Below the pieces are notes generated by a model, which saw nothing but the letters and a program-made list of their open reading frames with translations, was not told the DNA's origin and did not search any database. A program made the translations under genes and the position numbers. Shown piece by piece: positions 3,576 to 5,093 of a stretch of 5,093 nucleotides of DNA; position 1 is the stretch's first letter, and the number at the start of each line of letters is the position of its first letter. Origin of the DNA: Brachybacterium sp. Its GTDB lineage: Bacteria; Actinomycetota; Actinomycetes; Actinomycetales; Dermabacteraceae. The stretch spans positions 1 through 5,093 of the forward strand of contig JAKDNE010000251.1 of NCBI GenBank assembly GCA_030451965.1, read 5' to 3'.

Positions 3576-5093
3576 CACGCAGCGAGTTCCACGGCGCTGC
3601 GGCAGAGGGCATCCACGCAGTCCGCGAGACGGAATCCTGCCCCTCCCGTGGTCGCAGCGATGCGTTCCGGGTCAGCGTCGGCATCATCGGTCGCGGCAGT
3701 GACGGTCCGGATCGAGAGGTGCTCGAGCATCGCGGGCCAGCGAGCCTGGACAGGCCGTCCCTCGGCGTCGACCACGGCGAAGCGTCGTCCCCGCGACATC
3801 CCGGCCGGGGTGTCGGGAACCAGCCGCAGGCCGCCTTCGTGGACCATCACATGGTGACGGCGGCACAGCAGTGCGAGGCCGTCGATGTCGGTGGACCCGC
3901 CTCCTGACCAGGGGACCACGTGGTGGGCGTCGAGATGCTGGGACTGATGGCAGCCCGGGAAGCTGCACGTCGTATCGCGCAGGCGCAGCGCGCGGCGCTG
4001 AGCCCGTGAGGCGAGGCGCCGTGATCTGCCCAGATGGAGGATCTCGCCGCCGGCATCGGTGATCGTGATCGCGATCTCGCCGGTGCAGGCGAGGCGCTCG
4101 GCGGTGCGTGTCTCCAGCGGACCCGCACCGAGCGCGCCGCAGATCTCGGGCGTTTTCGCGGGAACGTCGAGCGGGACCGGCTCCACAGCGAGCCCGGTGG
4201 CGGGCGGTGGCTCGGCGGGAGGCGTTCCCGCGGGAACGTTCTGCGCGAGAGCTTCGGCGCTGACCTGGACGATCACGAGATGGCGGTCCGCTCCGGAGCG
4301 ATCGTCGGGCTCCGCGTCGAGGAAGGTGCGCGCGATATCCAGCAGGGCGTCGGCCTTGCGCTGCTCCAGGGTGGGCGCCGCGGTGATCTCGGCGGCACGC
4401 TCTGCGGCTTCCTCCGCCGAGAGCTGATCCGCATGGGGGATCGTCCGCGCGGAGGCGCTGTTCGCGAAGCCTCCGCTCGCCGGTCCCTCGGCGTCCGGAT
4501 CGATCTGCGGCGGCTCGGTCCCGTCACGGGCCAGGGAGAGGTCGAGGGCGGTGATCACCTCGGCGCCCATCTCCGCGGGGAGCAGTGCCCGGATCTCCAC
4601 CATCCCGTCATCGCGGACCTGCCAGCGCGCCTGGCGCTCGGCGTCCTGGCCGAGCCGGCTGCCGTCCACCGCGCGGAAGGAGGCGATGGTGCGGGCGAGC
4701 TGCGAGGCCGTCATGGAACGGGCGAGATCCACGAGGAGGGCCTCCTCGGCGCGGTCGACGACGCGGGTGATCTCACGGACCTTCGAGTAGGACAGCCGTC
4801 CGGCGCGGAACTCGGCGACGGTCAGCGGCATCCCCGGCAGCGCGCGGGCCACCCGGACGTGCTCCCGAGCGGTGCCGGGGGACATCGAGCAGGACCAGGA
4901 CAGCCAGTGCGCCGTGGACTTCAGGCCGCCGAACCAGCCGAGCCCTCCGCGGGCGTCGAACTCGCCGACCATCAGGAGCAGCTCGCACGTGGCCTCGGCG
5001 ATCATCGCCGCCTGCTGCTGGATCCGTGCACCGAGCTTCTCTGCAGCGGGCCGGGTGAGCCGGGCGCGAGCTTCGGGCTCGGGAGGGGGCGAG
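3575..5093 (-). CDS. DUF222 (13E12-type) protein with C-terminal HNH endonuclease domain, 5' end missing
   Basis: The frame is open to the right edge, so the N-terminus is outside the window; over 500 residues are visible. Numbering here counts from the in-frame ATG at 5005, which is not thought to be the start, since LTRPAAEKLGARIQQQ before it reads as coding. DUF222 covers about 1-300: LKSTAHWLSW, MSPGTAREHVRVARALPGMP and AGRLSYSKVREITRV are family landmarks. A Pro/Ala-rich linker follows (about 250-285). The HNH domain is CSFPGC (C347, C352), LDAHHVVPWS (H361, H362), GGSTDIDGLALLCRRHH (C381, H384) and VHEGG. The cysteines and a His would hold zinc; the HH pair is the catalytic start of HNH. 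The Asn expected after 'TDID' is Gly376. Such genes occur in many copies in actinobacteria and have no settled role; mobility or DNA-damage links are suggested for some. It converges on dnaB. Confidence 0.88.
   Translation of the reverse strand, partial: SPPPEPEARARLTRPAAEKLGARIQQQAAMIAEATCELLLMVGEFDARGGLGWFGGLKSTAHWLSWSCSMSPGTAREHVRVARALPGMPLTVAEFRAGRLSYSKVREITRVVDRAEEALLVDLARSMTASQLARTIASFRAVDGSRLGQDAERQARWQVRDDGMVEIRALLPAEMGAEVITALDLSLARDGTEPPQIDPDAEGPASGGFANSASARTIPHADQLSAEEAAERAAEITAAPTLEQRKADALLDIARTFLDAEPDDRSGADRHLVIVQVSAEALAQNVPAGTPPAEPPPATGLAVEPVPLDVPAKTPEICGALGAGPLETRTAERLACTGEIAITITDAGGEILHLGRSRRLASRAQRRALRLRDTTCSFPGCHQSQHLDAHHVVPWSGGGSTDIDGLALLCRRHHVMVHEGGLRLVPDTPAGMSRGRRFAVVDAEGRPVQARWPAMLEHLSIRTVTAATDDADADPERIAATTGGAGFRLADCVDALCRSAVELAA
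4151..4238. repeat. Perfect 16-bp palindrome and a diverged copy in the HNH gene linker
   Basis: CGTTCCCGCGGGAACG at 4223-4238 is a perfect 16-bp palindrome. At 4151-4166 CGTTTTCGCGGGAACG differs from it at two positions. The copies are 72 bp apart, which is 24 codons, so both are read in the same frame and give NVPAGTP and DVPAKTP in the protein linker. Confidence 0.8.

Overview
The window is about 5.1 kb of very GC-rich DNA with the codon use, DUF222/HNH gene and TANNNT-type -10 boxes placed directly before start codons that are typical of Actinomycetota. The gene content would fit a Dermabacteraceae/Brachybacterium-like organism, but that genus guess is an impression and not a search result. 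I see chromosomal genes only: no tRNA, rRNA, CRISPR array, insertion sequence or prophage.

Layout, left to right. (1) About 1-411, minus strand: the 5' part of a gene that runs off the left edge, probably a PLP-dependent decarboxylase. (2) 509-1018, plus strand: a DinB/DUF664-type four-helix protein, divergent from gene 1, with a candidate promoter whose spacing implies a leaderless mRNA. (3) A hairpin at 1033-1057 sits between this gene and the next, convergent unit and spans the end of both. (4) 1868-1054, minus strand: a two-gene operon in which a small four-helix membrane protein with a 2TM-like C-terminal half is followed, through a 4-bp GTGA overlap, by a PadR-type winged-helix regulator. 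Its promoter (perfect TTGACA, TACAGT) carries two near-identical 15-bp imperfect palindromes, one over the -10 and one just after the transcription start, which look like operators for autoregulation. (5) 2123-3499, plus strand: the replicative helicase DnaB, complete and without an intein. Its most likely start is a GTG seven bases after a TACACT -10 box, again implying a leaderless mRNA. (6) 3575-5093, minus strand: a DUF222 (13E12-type) HNH endonuclease-like protein, convergent with dnaB and cut off at its 5' end by the right edge.

Functionally this is one core replication gene (dnaB) set among small accessory and regulatory genes with no shared pathway visible. The most interesting part is the 2TM/PadR operon with its twin operators: a compact self-regulated membrane-protein module whose inducer and role I cannot name. 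Second is a perfect 16-bp palindrome, with a diverged in-frame copy 72 bp away, inside the linker of the DUF222-HNH gene. I found no clearly new multi-gene system.
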